Shown: positions 33,117 through 41,571 of the stretch, piece by piece | Layout: every line of letters starts with the position of its first letter | Numbering within the stretch: the first letter of the stretch is position 1 | From: Brevundimonas sp. | GTDB lineage: Bacteria; Pseudomonadota; Alphaproteobacteria; Caulobacterales; Caulobacteraceae | Direction of reading: 5' to 3' | Length of the DNA stretch: 64,000 nucleotides | Assembly (NCBI RefSeq): GCF_003248455.1 | Contig: NZ_QFNM01000002.1 | Span: 60,956 to 124,955, forward strand | Notes under the pieces: model-generated | Database searches by the model: none | The model's input: only the letters and a program-made list of their open reading frames with translations | Told to the model about the DNA's origin: nothing | Made by a program: the position numbers and the translations under genes

Positions 33117-34270
33117 CGGCCGCCTTCCGCCTTGGCCCCGCTTCGCCAGCGTCCGTCCTGGCCGCGTCTGCGCTGGCCCTGAGCGCCTGCGGCGATCGAC
33201 AGGCCGCCCGCTCGCCCGCCCCTTCCGCGCCTGCCGCGCCGTCCGGGGCGGCTCCGGCCGAACCCCCGCCCGTGCTTCGAACCCGCGCCGAGACGCGCCA
33301 GTTCCGGGACTGGAGCGCGACCTGCGGCAACGACGGAACCTGCTGGGCGTTCGGTTTCGCGCCCGAGTTCGCGGCTGGCTGGGTGCGGATCGCACTGGCG
33401 GCGGGACCAGAGGCGCAGCCCGACATCCGCTTCGGTTACTGGCCCGACGCCGAGGCGGGCGCGGCGAAAACCGTCGCCTTGGTGATCGACGGCCGCAGCT
33501 ATCCGGCGACGTTGGACGCCGCGTCCGAGGCGGAGGCCCCCATCGGCTTGGCCGCAGGCGATCCCCGCCCGCTGATCGACGCCATGATCCAGGGCAAGGC
33601 CATGACCATTCGCGCCGCCTCGACCCAAGTCGTCTCCTTGAACGGCGCCGCCGCCGCCCTGTTGTGGATCGACGAGAAGCAGGGCCGGTTGAACACCCCG
33701 ACCGCCCTGATCCGCCGCGGCGGCCGCCCCGCCTCGGCCGTGCCCGCCGCGTCGTCCCCGCCCGTCGTCACGCCGGCGCCGGCGGTCGATCAGTCCGGCT
33801 TCGGAGATACGGGCCAAAGCCTGCCTGCCGCCCTGCGCATGCGAACCGAGGTCGGAAACTGTCTGAAGCAATCGTCCATGCCGGCCGTCAGGGACATGGT
33901 CATGTCCGCCCGTCTGGACGCCCGGACCGAGCTGTGGGCCGCGCCATGCGGGGCCGGGGCCTACAACGTCACCCATGTCTGGTATGTGACCGGACCGGGC
34001 GGCAGCGATCCCCGCCCCGCCGTCCTGGCGGGAACCTCGGGGCCGGGCGCCGACCCCGAACGGCCGGACAACAGCACCGTCAACGGCGAATATGATCCCA
34101 GGACCCGCACCCTGTCCGCCTTCGCCAAGGGACGAGGCCTGGGCGACTGCGGCGCGCTTCAGACCTGGACCTGGACTGGAAACCGTTTCGTCCTCAGCCG
34201 CGAGAGCGTCATGGGCGAATGCGCCGGCGTCCCCGCCGACCTCTGGCCCGTCGCCTGGCGCACCCGATGA
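33113..34270 (+). CDS. DUF1176 lipoprotein
   Basis: The 385-residue protein has a lipobox LSAC (Cys26), a Pro/Ala linker, and a long region with DUF1176 features: FRDWSATCGNDGTCWAFGF near the start and, later, cysteine-bearing GDCGALQTWTWTGNRFVLSRES. Six or more cysteines suggest disulfides in the periplasm. The family is exported and of unknown role. It overlaps its neighbours by four bases on both sides, so the three genes 32760-35175 probably form an operon. Confidence 0.78.
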   Translation: MTAAFRLGPASPASVLAASALALSACGDRQAARSPAPSAPAAPSGAAPAEPPPVLRTRAETRQFRDWSATCGNDGTCWAFGFAPEFAAGWVRIALAAGPEAQPDIRFGYWPDAEAGAAKTVALVIDGRSYPATLDAASEAEAPIGLAAGDPRPLIDAMIQGKAMTIRAASTQVVSLNGAAAALLWIDEKQGRLNTPTALIRRGGRPASAVPAASSPPVVTPAPAVDQSGFGDTGQSLPAALRMRTEVGNCLKQSSMPAVRDMVMSARLDARTELWAAPCGAGAYNVTHVWYVTGPGGSDPRPAVLAGTSGPGADPERPDNSTVNGEYDPRTRTLSAFAKGRGLGDCGALQTWTWTGNRFVLSRESVMGECAGVPADLWPVAWRTR

Positions 34271-35175
34271 CCGACCCCGAGGTCCTGGTGATCGGGGCAG
34301 GTCCGGCCGGCCTGACGGCGGCGACCTATTTGGGCCGTTTCAGGCGCGACACCCTGGTCGTGGACGGCGGAGAGCCGCGCGCCAGCTGGATACCCGTCAG
34401 CCACAACATGCCCGGCTTTCCGGCGGGCATTTCGGGCGCCGATATCCTGAAGCGGATGCGTGAACAGGCCCGGGAATACGGCGCCGTCGTCACGGCCGAT
34501 CGCGTTGCGGAACTGGCCAAGGAGGGGCAGGGTTTCGTCGCCCGCATCGACGGGCGGTCGGTGCGCGCCCGCGCCGTCCTTCTGGCGACCGGCGTGGTCG
34601 ACCGCCATCCCGACCTGAAGGGCGTCGAGCGCGCCGTCCAGCGGTCGCTGGTCCGCATCTGTCCGATCTGCGACGGCTACGAGGCGACGGACAAGGCCGT
34701 CGCCGTGATCGGCCACAGCGACAAGGGCGCGCGCGAGGCGGCCTTCATGCGCACCTATTCCGACCGGGTTGCGCTGATTCACATCGGCCCGCCCGAGGCC
34801 CTGACGCGCCAGGCGGCGCTTCAGCGGCTGGGCGTGGAGGTCATCTTGGCGCCCCTCGACGCCGTGGTGCTGGAAAAGGACCGGGTGACGGCCCTGACCT
34901 GGGGCGGCCAAACGCGCGCGTTCGACCTGGTCTATTCCGCCCTGGGCGCATCGCCCAACGCCGAACTGGCCCGCGGGCTGGGCGCGCGCCTCAGCGACGA
35001 CGGCCGGCTGGAGGTCGATCTGCATCAGGCGACCAGCGTGCCGGGCCTCTACGCCGCCGGAGACGTCGTGCGCGGGCTCAATCAGATCGCGGTGGCGACG
35101 GCGGAGGCCGCCGTGGCCGCCACCGACATCCACAACCGCCTGCGTCGCATGGACGGCCAAACCCTTCCCGACTGA
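34267..35175 (+). CDS. Thioredoxin reductase-like FAD/NAD(P)H oxidoreductase
   Basis: The 302-residue protein has the FAD motif VIGAGPAGLTAATYLGRF at residues 8-25, ATGV, and the redox pair CPIC (Cys132, Cys135) where TrxB has CATC. A second nucleotide fold follows (AVAVIGHSDKGAREAAFM) and GLYAAGDVVRGLNQIAVATA near the end binds FAD. The start ATG overlaps the DUF1176 stop. The NADPH-binding GGGNSA-type loop is altered to GHSDKGA. True TrxB, ferredoxin-NADP reductase or another disulfide reductase are possible; the CxxC argues for disulfide chemistry, perhaps with the DUF1176 partner. Confidence 0.8.
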   Translation: MTDPEVLVIGAGPAGLTAATYLGRFRRDTLVVDGGEPRASWIPVSHNMPGFPAGISGADILKRMREQAREYGAVVTADRVAELAKEGQGFVARIDGRSVRARAVLLATGVVDRHPDLKGVERAVQRSLVRICPICDGYEATDKAVAVIGHSDKGAREAAFMRTYSDRVALIHIGPPEALTRQAALQRLGVEVILAPLDAVVLEKDRVTALTWGGQTRAFDLVYSALGASPNAELARGLGARLSDDGRLEVDLHQATSVPGLYAAGDVVRGLNQIAVATAEAAVAATDIHNRLRRMDGQTLPD

Positions 35176-35199
35176 AGACCCTGCGCTGCGGCCCGCGCC

Positions 35200-37023
35200 T
35201 CAGGCCTGGGCTTGAACCCAGGCCGCGACGATCCGGTCCAGCACCGACAAGGGCACGCCGCCGGCGGCCAGGGCTGTGTCGTGGAAGCCCTTGATGTCGA
35301 ACCGCGGCCCCAGGGTCGTCTTGGCCTGTTCGCGCAGGCGCACCCATTCGTTGTGCCCGACCTTGTAGGCGCAGGCCTGGCCCGGCCAGCCGCAATAGCG
35401 TTCGACCTCGGACGTCGCCGCCCCTTCCTGATCGCCATAGGCCTCCATCATGTAGCGGATGCCCTGTTCGCGGCTCCAGCCCTTGGCGTGGATGCCGGTG
35501 TCCACCACCAGGCGCGCGGCGCGGAACATCAGCGACTGCAGATAGCCGATCTGGCCCGCCGGATCGTTCTCATAGGCGCCCAGTTCGTCCGCCAGCTGTT
35601 CGGCGTACAGGCCCCAGCCCTCGACATAGGAGGAGAAGCCCAGAAGGTTCATCAGCAGCGGGGCGGATTCGCTCTCCTGCTGCAGGCTGATCTGCAGGTG
35701 GTGGCCCGGCGTCGCCTCGTGATAGGTCAGGGTCGGCAAGGACCAGGACGGCCACTCCGCCGTGTCCTTCAAATTGATCCAATAGATGCCGGGCCGCGTC
35801 CCATCCAGGCTGGGCGAGTTGTAATAGCCCATCGGCGCCCCGGCCTCGATCTCGGGCGGAACCCGCTTGATCTCGACCTTGGCCTTGGGCAGGCGGCCGA
35901 AGGCATCGGGCAGGCGTCCCTGCATGTCCGCCATCTGGGCGTTCAGCTTGGCGATCAGTTCGGCCTTGCCGGCGTCGGTGTTCGGATAGACGTATTTGGG
36001 GTCGTCCCCCATGGCCTTGATCCGCTCGGCGACCGAGCCCTGGGTCAACCCTTGCGCCTTCAGCAGGCCGTCGGCGCGCGCGGTCAGTTCGGCCATCTGT
36101 TCGACGCCGGTGCGATGGATTTCGTCGGCGGTCAGTTGGGTGGTGGTGATGTAGCGCAGGCTGTTGGCGTAATATTGCTCGCCCTGCGGCAGGCGCCGCA
36201 CCGAGGCCTCGTGCGTCGCATTCGGCTGGGCCGCCTTCAGCACGGCGGCCTGTGCGGCCAGGGCCGGATAAACCCGCGTCTCGATCAGCCGCTGGACCTG
36301 GGCGCCCCAGTCGCCGGTCAGTCCCTTGGCCTGGGTGCGCTCCACGACCGACTGGGTCAGGGGCGAGGTCGCCGCGGGCGTCGCCAGGAAACCCTCCTGC
36401 TGTCGGATCGCCTTGGCCAGGATGAAGTCGGGAGGCACGACGCCCAGGGCGTAGTCTTCCTTCAGCCTGTCGGTCTCGGCCGCCAGGACGTCGGCGAAGG
36501 CGTCGACACGCGCCACATAGGCGTCGGCGTCCGCCGCCGTCTCGATGGTGTGCTGGTTGGCCAGGAAGTCCGGCGTGGACTGATAGGCGCCGCCCTGCTG
36601 GCTGACGCGATACGGGTTGGGCCAGCCGCCCTGGCCATAGGGGATGGCGTAGGTGGCGATGACCCCGTCCAGATTGTCCTTGATGCTGTCGTAATAGTTC
36701 AGGTCGCGCGGCGACAGGGCGCCCCGGTCGATGCGGCCGAGGTCGGCGGCCTGGCGGAGAACGAAGGCGCGCTGGGCTTCCTCCTCGGCGCGGGTCGGCA
36801 CGGTCAGCCGCGACTTGGCGCCGGCCCGCGGCCCCTTGTCCAGGCCGAACATGGTCACGACCTCGGGCGACCGGTCCAGCGTCTCCTCGAACGCCTTGTC
36901 CATGAAGGCCTTGAGGGCGTCGTCCGCCGAACCCCCTTCTGGCCGGGCGAAGGCGGCGCCTCCGACGGCGGCGAGGCCCGCGCCCAGGGCGGCGGATTGA
37001 AGAAGGCGGCGGCGATCCAGCAT
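35200..37023 (-). CDS. Tat-exported DUF885 protein, probable metallopeptidase
   Basis: The 607-residue protein has a Tat-like leader (DRRRLLQSAALGAGLAAVGG). The C-terminal half has YHEATPGHHLQ near residue 435, the DUF885 zinc-site motif with a HExxxxH core, and a downstream Glu candidate in SYVEGWGLYAE. These features make a zinc peptidase likely, acting in the periplasm after folding with the metal in the cytoplasm. Substrates are unknown. Its stop converges with the thioredoxin reductase-like gene. It is downstream of pnp but separated by a terminator. Confidence 0.85.
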   Translation of the reverse strand: MLDRRRLLQSAALGAGLAAVGGAAFARPEGGSADDALKAFMDKAFEETLDRSPEVVTMFGLDKGPRAGAKSRLTVPTRAEEEAQRAFVLRQAADLGRIDRGALSPRDLNYYDSIKDNLDGVIATYAIPYGQGGWPNPYRVSQQGGAYQSTPDFLANQHTIETAADADAYVARVDAFADVLAAETDRLKEDYALGVVPPDFILAKAIRQQEGFLATPAATSPLTQSVVERTQAKGLTGDWGAQVQRLIETRVYPALAAQAAVLKAAQPNATHEASVRRLPQGEQYYANSLRYITTTQLTADEIHRTGVEQMAELTARADGLLKAQGLTQGSVAERIKAMGDDPKYVYPNTDAGKAELIAKLNAQMADMQGRLPDAFGRLPKAKVEIKRVPPEIEAGAPMGYYNSPSLDGTRPGIYWINLKDTAEWPSWSLPTLTYHEATPGHHLQISLQQESESAPLLMNLLGFSSYVEGWGLYAEQLADELGAYENDPAGQIGYLQSLMFRAARLVVDTGIHAKGWSREQGIRYMMEAYGDQEGAATSEVERYCGWPGQACAYKVGHNEWVRLREQAKTTLGPRFDIKGFHDTALAAGGVPLSVLDRIVAAWVQAQA

Positions 37024-37109
37024 GACGTTTTCCCCACGGATGAGCTGATAATGGAAACCGCGTGGACGGGCGCGGCAAGCGAAATCGCTCCGGGGTGCGC
37101 GCGACGAAG

Positions 37110-37139
37110 AAAAAAGCCCGGCGGATCGCTCCGCCGGGC
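37110..37139 (-). terminator. Rho-independent terminator of pnp
   Basis: A 10-bp stem GCCCGGCGGA / TCCGCCGGGC with loop TCGC (37116-37139) is followed on the minus strand by TTTTTT (complement of 37110-37115). It lies 31 bases after the pnp stop. Confidence 0.85.
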
Positions 37140-37169
37140 CTTCCTTCGCATCAGGCTTGAGGTCGTCGC

Positions 37170-39404
37170 TTAGTCGCGACGACGACGGCCGCGGTCGCCG
37201 CCGCGATCGCCGCCCTCGCGCTTGGGACGACCGCCGGTATCGTCCGACAGCGGGGCTTCGCCGCGCTCGGCGCGCTCGGCGTTGATCTTGTCGGTGATGT
37301 CCTCGCCGGTCTCCTGATCGACGACCTTCATCGACAGCTTGGTCTTGCCGCGATCGTCGAAGCCCAGGAACTTGACCTTGACCTCCTGGCCTTCGGACAG
37401 GACGTCGGCCGGGTTGGCGACGCGCTCCAGGGCGATCTGGGACACGTGGACCAGGCCGTCCTTGGCGCCGAAGAAGTTCACGAAGGCGCCGAAATCCACG
37501 ACCTTCACGACCTTGCCGGTGTAGATGGTCCCGACTTCCGGTTCGGAGGCGATGGACTGGATCCAGGCCTTGGCGGCGTCGATCTTCTCCTGGTCGTTGG
37601 CGGCGATCTTGATGGCGCCGTCGTCGCCGATGTCGATCTTGGCGCCGGTCTTTTCCACGATTTCGCGGATGACCTTGCCGCCCGAACCGATCACTTCGCG
37701 GATCTTGTCCACCGCGATCTTGATGGATTCGATCTTGGGCGCGAACTCGCCCAGCTCGGCGCGCGGCGCCTCCATGGCCTTGTCCATCTCGTCCAGGATG
37801 TGCAGGCGGCCGGCCGAGGCCTGGGCGATGGCCTGTCTCATGATCTCCTCGGTGATGCCGGGGACCTTGATGTCCATCTGCAGCGAGGTGATGCCTTCGC
37901 GGGTGCCTGCGACCTTGAAGTCCATGTCGCCCAGGTGATCTTCGTCACCCAGGATGTCGGACAGGATGGCGAACTCGCCCGACGGCTCCAGGATCAGGCC
38001 CATGGCGATGCCCGAGACCGGACGGACCAGCGGCACGCCGGCGTCCATCAGGGCCAGCGACGAGCCGCAGACCGTGGCCATCGAGGACGAGCCGTTCGAC
38101 TCGGTGATCTCCGACACCAGGCGGATGGTGTAGGGGAAGTCCTCCCTGGACGGCAGCATCGGACGGATCGCGCGCCAGGCCAGCTTGCCGTGGCCGATTT
38201 CGCGGCGGCCGGGCGAACCCATGCGGCCCGCTTCACCCACCGAATAGGGGGGGAAGTTGTAGTGCAGCAGGAAGGATTCCTTGTAGGTGCCGGTCAGGCT
38301 GTCGATGTACTGCTCGTCCTCGCCGGTGCCCAGGGTGGCGACGACCAGGGCCTGGGTTTCCCCGCGCGTGAACAGGGCCGAGCCGTGGGTGCGCGGCAGG
38401 ACGCCGACTTCCGACACGATGGCGCGGACCTTGTCCAGGGCGCGGCCGTCGACGCGGTGGCCGTTCTCGATGATGTCGCGACGCAGGACCTCGGCCTCGC
38501 ATTCCTTGAAGGCGGCCGAGAACTTGGAGCCGTCGACGCCGTCCGGGTTCTCGTCGGTCTTCACCAGGGCGGCGGCGGCGGTCTTCTTGGCCGCATCGAC
38601 GCCCGAGCGGCGCTCATACTTGCCGGGGTGGGTGTAGGCGGCCTTGATGTCCTCGCCGACCAGCGACTTGATCGAGGCGACGACGTCGGAATGGTCTTCG
38701 GCCTGGAAGTCGAACGGCTCCTTGGCGGCGTGCTCGGCCAGTTCGATGATGGCGTCGATCACCGGCTGCATGCCCGCATGCGCGAACATGAGGGCCTCAA
38801 GCATCTTCTCTTCCGACAGCTCCTTGGCTTCGGATTCGACCATCATCAGGGCGTCTTGCGTGCCGGCGACCACCAGGTCCAGGTCCGAGGACGGGATCAG
38901 GTCGATGGCGGGGTTCAGCACCAGCTCGCCGTCGATCAGGCCGACGCGCGCGGCGCCGATGGGCCCCATGAAGGGCACGCCCGAGATGGTCAGGGCGGCC
39001 GAGGCGGCGACCATGCCCAGGACGTCCGGGTCGTTCTCCATGTCGTGCTGCAGCACGGTGACGACGACCTGGGTCTCGTTCTTGAAGCCCTTGACGAACA
39101 GCGGGCGGATCGGGCGGTCGATCAGGCGCGAGACCAGAGTCTCCTTCTCCGACGGACGGCCTTCACGCTTGAAGTAGCCGCCCGGAATCTTGCCGGCGGC
39201 GAAGGTCTTTTCCTGGTAGTTGACGGTCAGGGGGAAGAAGTCCAGGCCGGGCTTGGGCGCGCGGCCATAGACGACGGTGGCCAGGACCACGGTCTCGCCA
39301 TAGGTCGCCAGCACGGCGCCGTCGGCCTGACGGGCGATGCGGCCCGTCTCCAGGGTCAGCGGGCGTCCGGCCCACTCGATGGTCTTGCGTTTGATGTCGA
39401 ACAT
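37170..39404 (-). CDS. pnp: Polynucleotide phosphorylase
   Basis: PNPase degrades RNA phosphorolytically from the 3' end and is a core of the degradosome. The 744-residue protein has two RNase PH domains (about 10-145 and 320-470, the second with GSPGRREIGHG and SNGSSSMATVCG), a helical linker, a KH domain (DKIREVIGSGGKVIREI near 560), and an S1 domain (IYTGKVVKVVDFGAFVNFF near 625). A basic Gly/Arg/Asp-rich tail ends the chain. The ATG at 39404 is the family start. It is the last gene of rbfA-truB-rpsO-pnp. Confidence 0.98.
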   Translation of the reverse strand: MFDIKRKTIEWAGRPLTLETGRIARQADGAVLATYGETVVLATVVYGRAPKPGLDFFPLTVNYQEKTFAAGKIPGGYFKREGRPSEKETLVSRLIDRPIRPLFVKGFKNETQVVVTVLQHDMENDPDVLGMVAASAALTISGVPFMGPIGAARVGLIDGELVLNPAIDLIPSSDLDLVVAGTQDALMMVESEAKELSEEKMLEALMFAHAGMQPVIDAIIELAEHAAKEPFDFQAEDHSDVVASIKSLVGEDIKAAYTHPGKYERRSGVDAAKKTAAAALVKTDENPDGVDGSKFSAAFKECEAEVLRRDIIENGHRVDGRALDKVRAIVSEVGVLPRTHGSALFTRGETQALVVATLGTGEDEQYIDSLTGTYKESFLLHYNFPPYSVGEAGRMGSPGRREIGHGKLAWRAIRPMLPSREDFPYTIRLVSEITESNGSSSMATVCGSSLALMDAGVPLVRPVSGIAMGLILEPSGEFAILSDILGDEDHLGDMDFKVAGTREGITSLQMDIKVPGITEEIMRQAIAQASAGRLHILDEMDKAMEAPRAELGEFAPKIESIKIAVDKIREVIGSGGKVIREIVEKTGAKIDIGDDGAIKIAANDQEKIDAAKAWIQSIASEPEVGTIYTGKVVKVVDFGAFVNFFGAKDGLVHVSQIALERVANPADVLSEGQEVKVKFLGFDDRGKTKLSMKVVDQETGEDITDKINAERAERGEAPLSDDTGGRPKREGGDRGGDRGRRRRD

Positions 39405-39603
39405 ATCTCGTCTTTCGTATCCCAGGCGGCGTATTCCGCCCAGGTTTCCCCAGAATTGGGGTCCCATCATTGGGTGGAGCGCGGGGCGTGCAGTCCCGAG
39501 GTCCGTGGATCGCCGCGCCATCGCGAACAACCCGGTTGAGGACCGCTCGGCCCTCGCGTCTGCGCCTTAAGTCCGAGGCGCGCGGCAGTCCTTAGGTACA
39601 CAA

Positions 39604-39633
39604 CGAGGCGCGGACGTGACCGCCCGCGCCTCG
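39604..39633 (-). terminator. Hairpin between rpsO and pnp
   Basis: A 10-bp stem CGAGGCGCGG / CCGCGCCTCG with a 10-base loop lies 28 bases after the rpsO stop and is followed on the minus strand by TTGTGT. In E. coli a partial terminator and processing sites lie at this place. The T tract here is weak, so some reading into pnp is expected. Confidence 0.5.
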
Positions 39634-39661
39634 AAAGCGATATTCAAATTCGTCCGGCGCC

Positions 39662-39898
39662 TTAGCGACGCAGGCCCAGCTTGGCGATGAGCGCCTGATA
39701 GCGACCGGCGTCGACCTTGTTCAGGTGGTCGAGCAGGCGGCGACGTTGCGACACCATCTTCAGAAGGCCACGACGCGAGTGGTTGTCCTTCTTGTGGGTC
39801 TTGAAGTGTTCGGTGAGGTTGGCGATGCGTTCCGACAGGATCGCGACCTGAACCTCGGCCGAGCCGGTGTCGCCGGCGCGTTCAGCAGTAACCGACAT
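39662..39898 (-). CDS. rpsO: 30S ribosomal protein S15, lacking the first helix
   Basis: S15 binds 16S rRNA in the central domain early in 30S assembly. The frame from ATG 39898 gives 78 residues: MSVTAER runs directly into AGDTGSAEVQVAIL. Family members, including E. coli S15, have 89 residues, with about 11 more between these two segments that form helix 1. The rest (HFKTHKKDNHSRRGLL, SQRRRLLDHL, RYQALIAKLGLRR) is intact, including the rRNA-binding HKKDNHSRRG. Reading frame is kept. A real deletion or a sequence error are both possible. Confidence 0.92.
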   Translation of the reverse strand: MSVTAERAGDTGSAEVQVAILSERIANLTEHFKTHKKDNHSRRGLLKMVSQRRRLLDHLNKVDAGRYQALIAKLGLRR

Positions 39899-39917
39899 CG
39901 AAAGAGTCCTTTCTTGG

Positions 39918-39967
39918 CCTATCGCGCTTCGCGCTACTTGAGGCCGTGGGGTCTCGGCCCTTGCCGG
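39918..39967. repeat. Short hairpin repeat, copy B
   Basis: CCTATCGCGCTTCGCGCT, then ACTTGAGG, a hairpin (GGCC..GGCC) and TTGCCGG; similar to 31305-31350. It lies between the truB stop and rpsO, where it would be part of the rpsO upstream region. Confidence 0.6.
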
Positions 39968-39978
39968 ATGGCGCGGGC

Positions 39979-40908
39979 CTAGAGGTTGAAAACGCGGTCG
40001 GGTTCTAGCCGGCCGGCCCGCAACTGACACAGCGCGACGAGGGTCTGGCCCTGAAAGGCTGAAACCGTCCGCGCGCCGTCGGAAAGACGGGCCTTTAGGG
40101 TTTCCACCTGACGGGGGAGCAGAACGATCGGGCGTCCCTGCCGAAGCGAGAAGGCGTCCTGGTCCGACACGGCCAGCTCCGGGATGTCGTCCAGGGCGGT
40201 CGCGACGGCAAGCAAGCCTTCCGAGGCGGCGCCCCTATGCACCATTTCCTCCAGAGAATCCAGAGTGACGGCGTTTTGCGCGCTGAACGGCCCGACCTGC
40301 TCGCGGCGCAGGGCCGACACATGGCCTTCCGCGCCCAGCGTTAGGGCCAGGTCACGGGCCAGCGAACGGACATAGACGCCCTTGCCGGTCAGGATGCGGA
40401 TCTCGACATGGTCGGCGTCCGGCGCATCCGTCACCTCGGCCGAATGGATGGTCACGCGGCGGGCCTGCAGTTCGAAATCGATCCCGTCGCGCGCCAGATC
40501 ATAGGCGCGGGCGCCGTCCACCTTGACGGCTGAAAAGCGCGGCGGCGTCTGGTCGATCTCGCCGACGAAGGCGGGCAGGGCGGCCTTCACCTGATCGACC
40601 GTAGGACGCACGTCGGAGCGGCCGATGATCTCGCCCTCGCGGTCCACACTGTCGGTCGAGACGCCCCAGTTGATGGTGAAGCGATAAACCTTCTGCGCCT
40701 CCATCATCATCGGCACGGTCTTGGTGGCTTCTCCAAGAGCAATGGGCAGGATGCCGCTGGCCAGCGGGTCCAGCGTCCCCGCGTGCCCGGCCTTCTGGGC
40801 GTTGAACAGGCGGCGGATGCGGCTGACGGCCTCGGTTGATCCCATCTCGAACGGCTTGTCCAGGCAGACCCAGCCGTCGACGATGTCGCCCTTCTTCTTG
40901 CGGGCCAT
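39979..40908 (-). CDS. truB: tRNA pseudouridine-55 synthase TruB
   Basis: TruB makes pseudouridine 55 in the T loop of tRNAs. From ATG 40908 the protein has 309 residues with KPFEMGST, the catalytic GHAGTLDPLASGILP (Asp47), and PPRFSAVKVDGARAY with the Tyr that stacks on the base. TGKGVYVRSLARDL is the third motif. A longer frame begins inside the intergenic repeat and is unlikely. It lies between rbfA and rpsO, the usual order. Confidence 0.97.
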   Translation of the reverse strand: MARKKKGDIVDGWVCLDKPFEMGSTEAVSRIRRLFNAQKAGHAGTLDPLASGILPIALGEATKTVPMMMEAQKVYRFTINWGVSTDSVDREGEIIGRSDVRPTVDQVKAALPAFVGEIDQTPPRFSAVKVDGARAYDLARDGIDFELQARRVTIHSAEVTDAPDADHVEIRILTGKGVYVRSLARDLALTLGAEGHVSALRREQVGPFSAQNAVTLDSLEEMVHRGAASEGLLAVATALDDIPELAVSDQDAFSLRQGRPIVLLPRQVETLKARLSDGARTVSAFQGQTLVALCQLRAGRLEPDRVFNL

Positions 40909-40914
40909 ACTCAG

Positions 40915-41045
40915 ATTTTCCCCTGCGAAGCGGGGGAGGGGGACCACGAAGTGGTGGAGGGGGCGGACGCAAGGCCGGTGTCTGGGGTCGCCCCCTCCAC
41001 CACGCTGCGCGCGGTCCCCCTCCCCCGTGAAGGACGGGGGAGGAT
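40915..41045. repeat. Intergenic inverted repeat, copy 2
   Basis: A 131-bp copy of the same palindrome as 26962-27124, filling nearly the whole space between rbfA and truB. It reads CCCCTGCGAAGCGGGGG, GGGGGACCACGAAGTGG and GTGGAGGGGGCG, then a short core, then the complement. Because it lies inside an operon it must be transcribed and may fold in the mRNA. Confidence 0.85.
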
Positions 41046-41053
41046 CGCCAGCA

Positions 41054-41506
41054 TCAGTCTTCGCCCTCGTCGTCGCGACGCTCCAGGTCCGCGCGGACGC
41101 GGGGGTCGTCGAACAGGCGGTCGATGTGGCTGGCGGCGTCGAAGCTTTCGTCGTGGCGGAAGCGCAGGTCGGGGGTGAACTTCATGTCCAGCCGGCGGCC
41201 AAGCTGGCCGCGCAGGAATTTGGCGTGGGCGTTCAGCGCCTTGATGATTTCGCCCTCGTGGCCGCTGGTCGCAGCCGCTTCGACCCCGGCGCCCAGGGGT
41301 TCGACGAAACAGGTGGCGTGCTTCAGGTCGGGCGACAGCCTGACTTCGGTCACGGTGACGGACACGCCGGCCAGAGCCGCGTCGTGAATGTCCTCTTCGC
41401 GCAGGATGTCGACCAGGGCGTGACGGATCAGTTCGCCCGCGCGCAGCTGGCGCTGGCTGGGGCCGGACGGGCCGGATGCGTTGCGGGTATGTTGCTTGTG
41501 GGCCAT
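41054..41506 (-). CDS. rbfA: Ribosome-binding factor A
   Basis: RbfA helps late 30S maturation near the 16S 5' end. The 150-residue protein starts at ATG 41506, after the SD AGAAGGAGCGG. It has QRQLRAGELIRHALVDIL near 18-35, VSVTVTEVRLSPDLKHATCF and the KH-type motif FLRGQLGRRLDMKFTPDLRF. The acidic C-terminal tail is usual. Unlike in many bacteria the gene before it is not infB; a DUF2459 gene lies upstream. Confidence 0.96.
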   Translation of the reverse strand: MAHKQHTRNASGPSGPSQRQLRAGELIRHALVDILREEDIHDAALAGVSVTVTEVRLSPDLKHATCFVEPLGAGVEAAATSGHEGEIIKALNAHAKFLRGQLGRRLDMKFTPDLRFRHDESFDAASHIDRLFDDPRVRADLERRDDEGED

Positions 41507-41571
41507 GGGCCGCTCCTTCTTGTTCGCCCGCCGGGGCTCGGACCCGGCTGGGTAGGCGAAAGTCGGGCGGT

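Noticed and set aside
32600..33976. Upstream extension of the icd frame to 865 codons
   Set aside because: The extension runs antisense through DUF2945 and DUF1176 and has no homology; the family start is ATG 32599.
37446..39539. Open frame of 697 codons antisense to pnp
   Set aside because: Shadow frame with Asp/Gly/Val/Gln-rich, low-complexity product; pnp on the other strand is certain.
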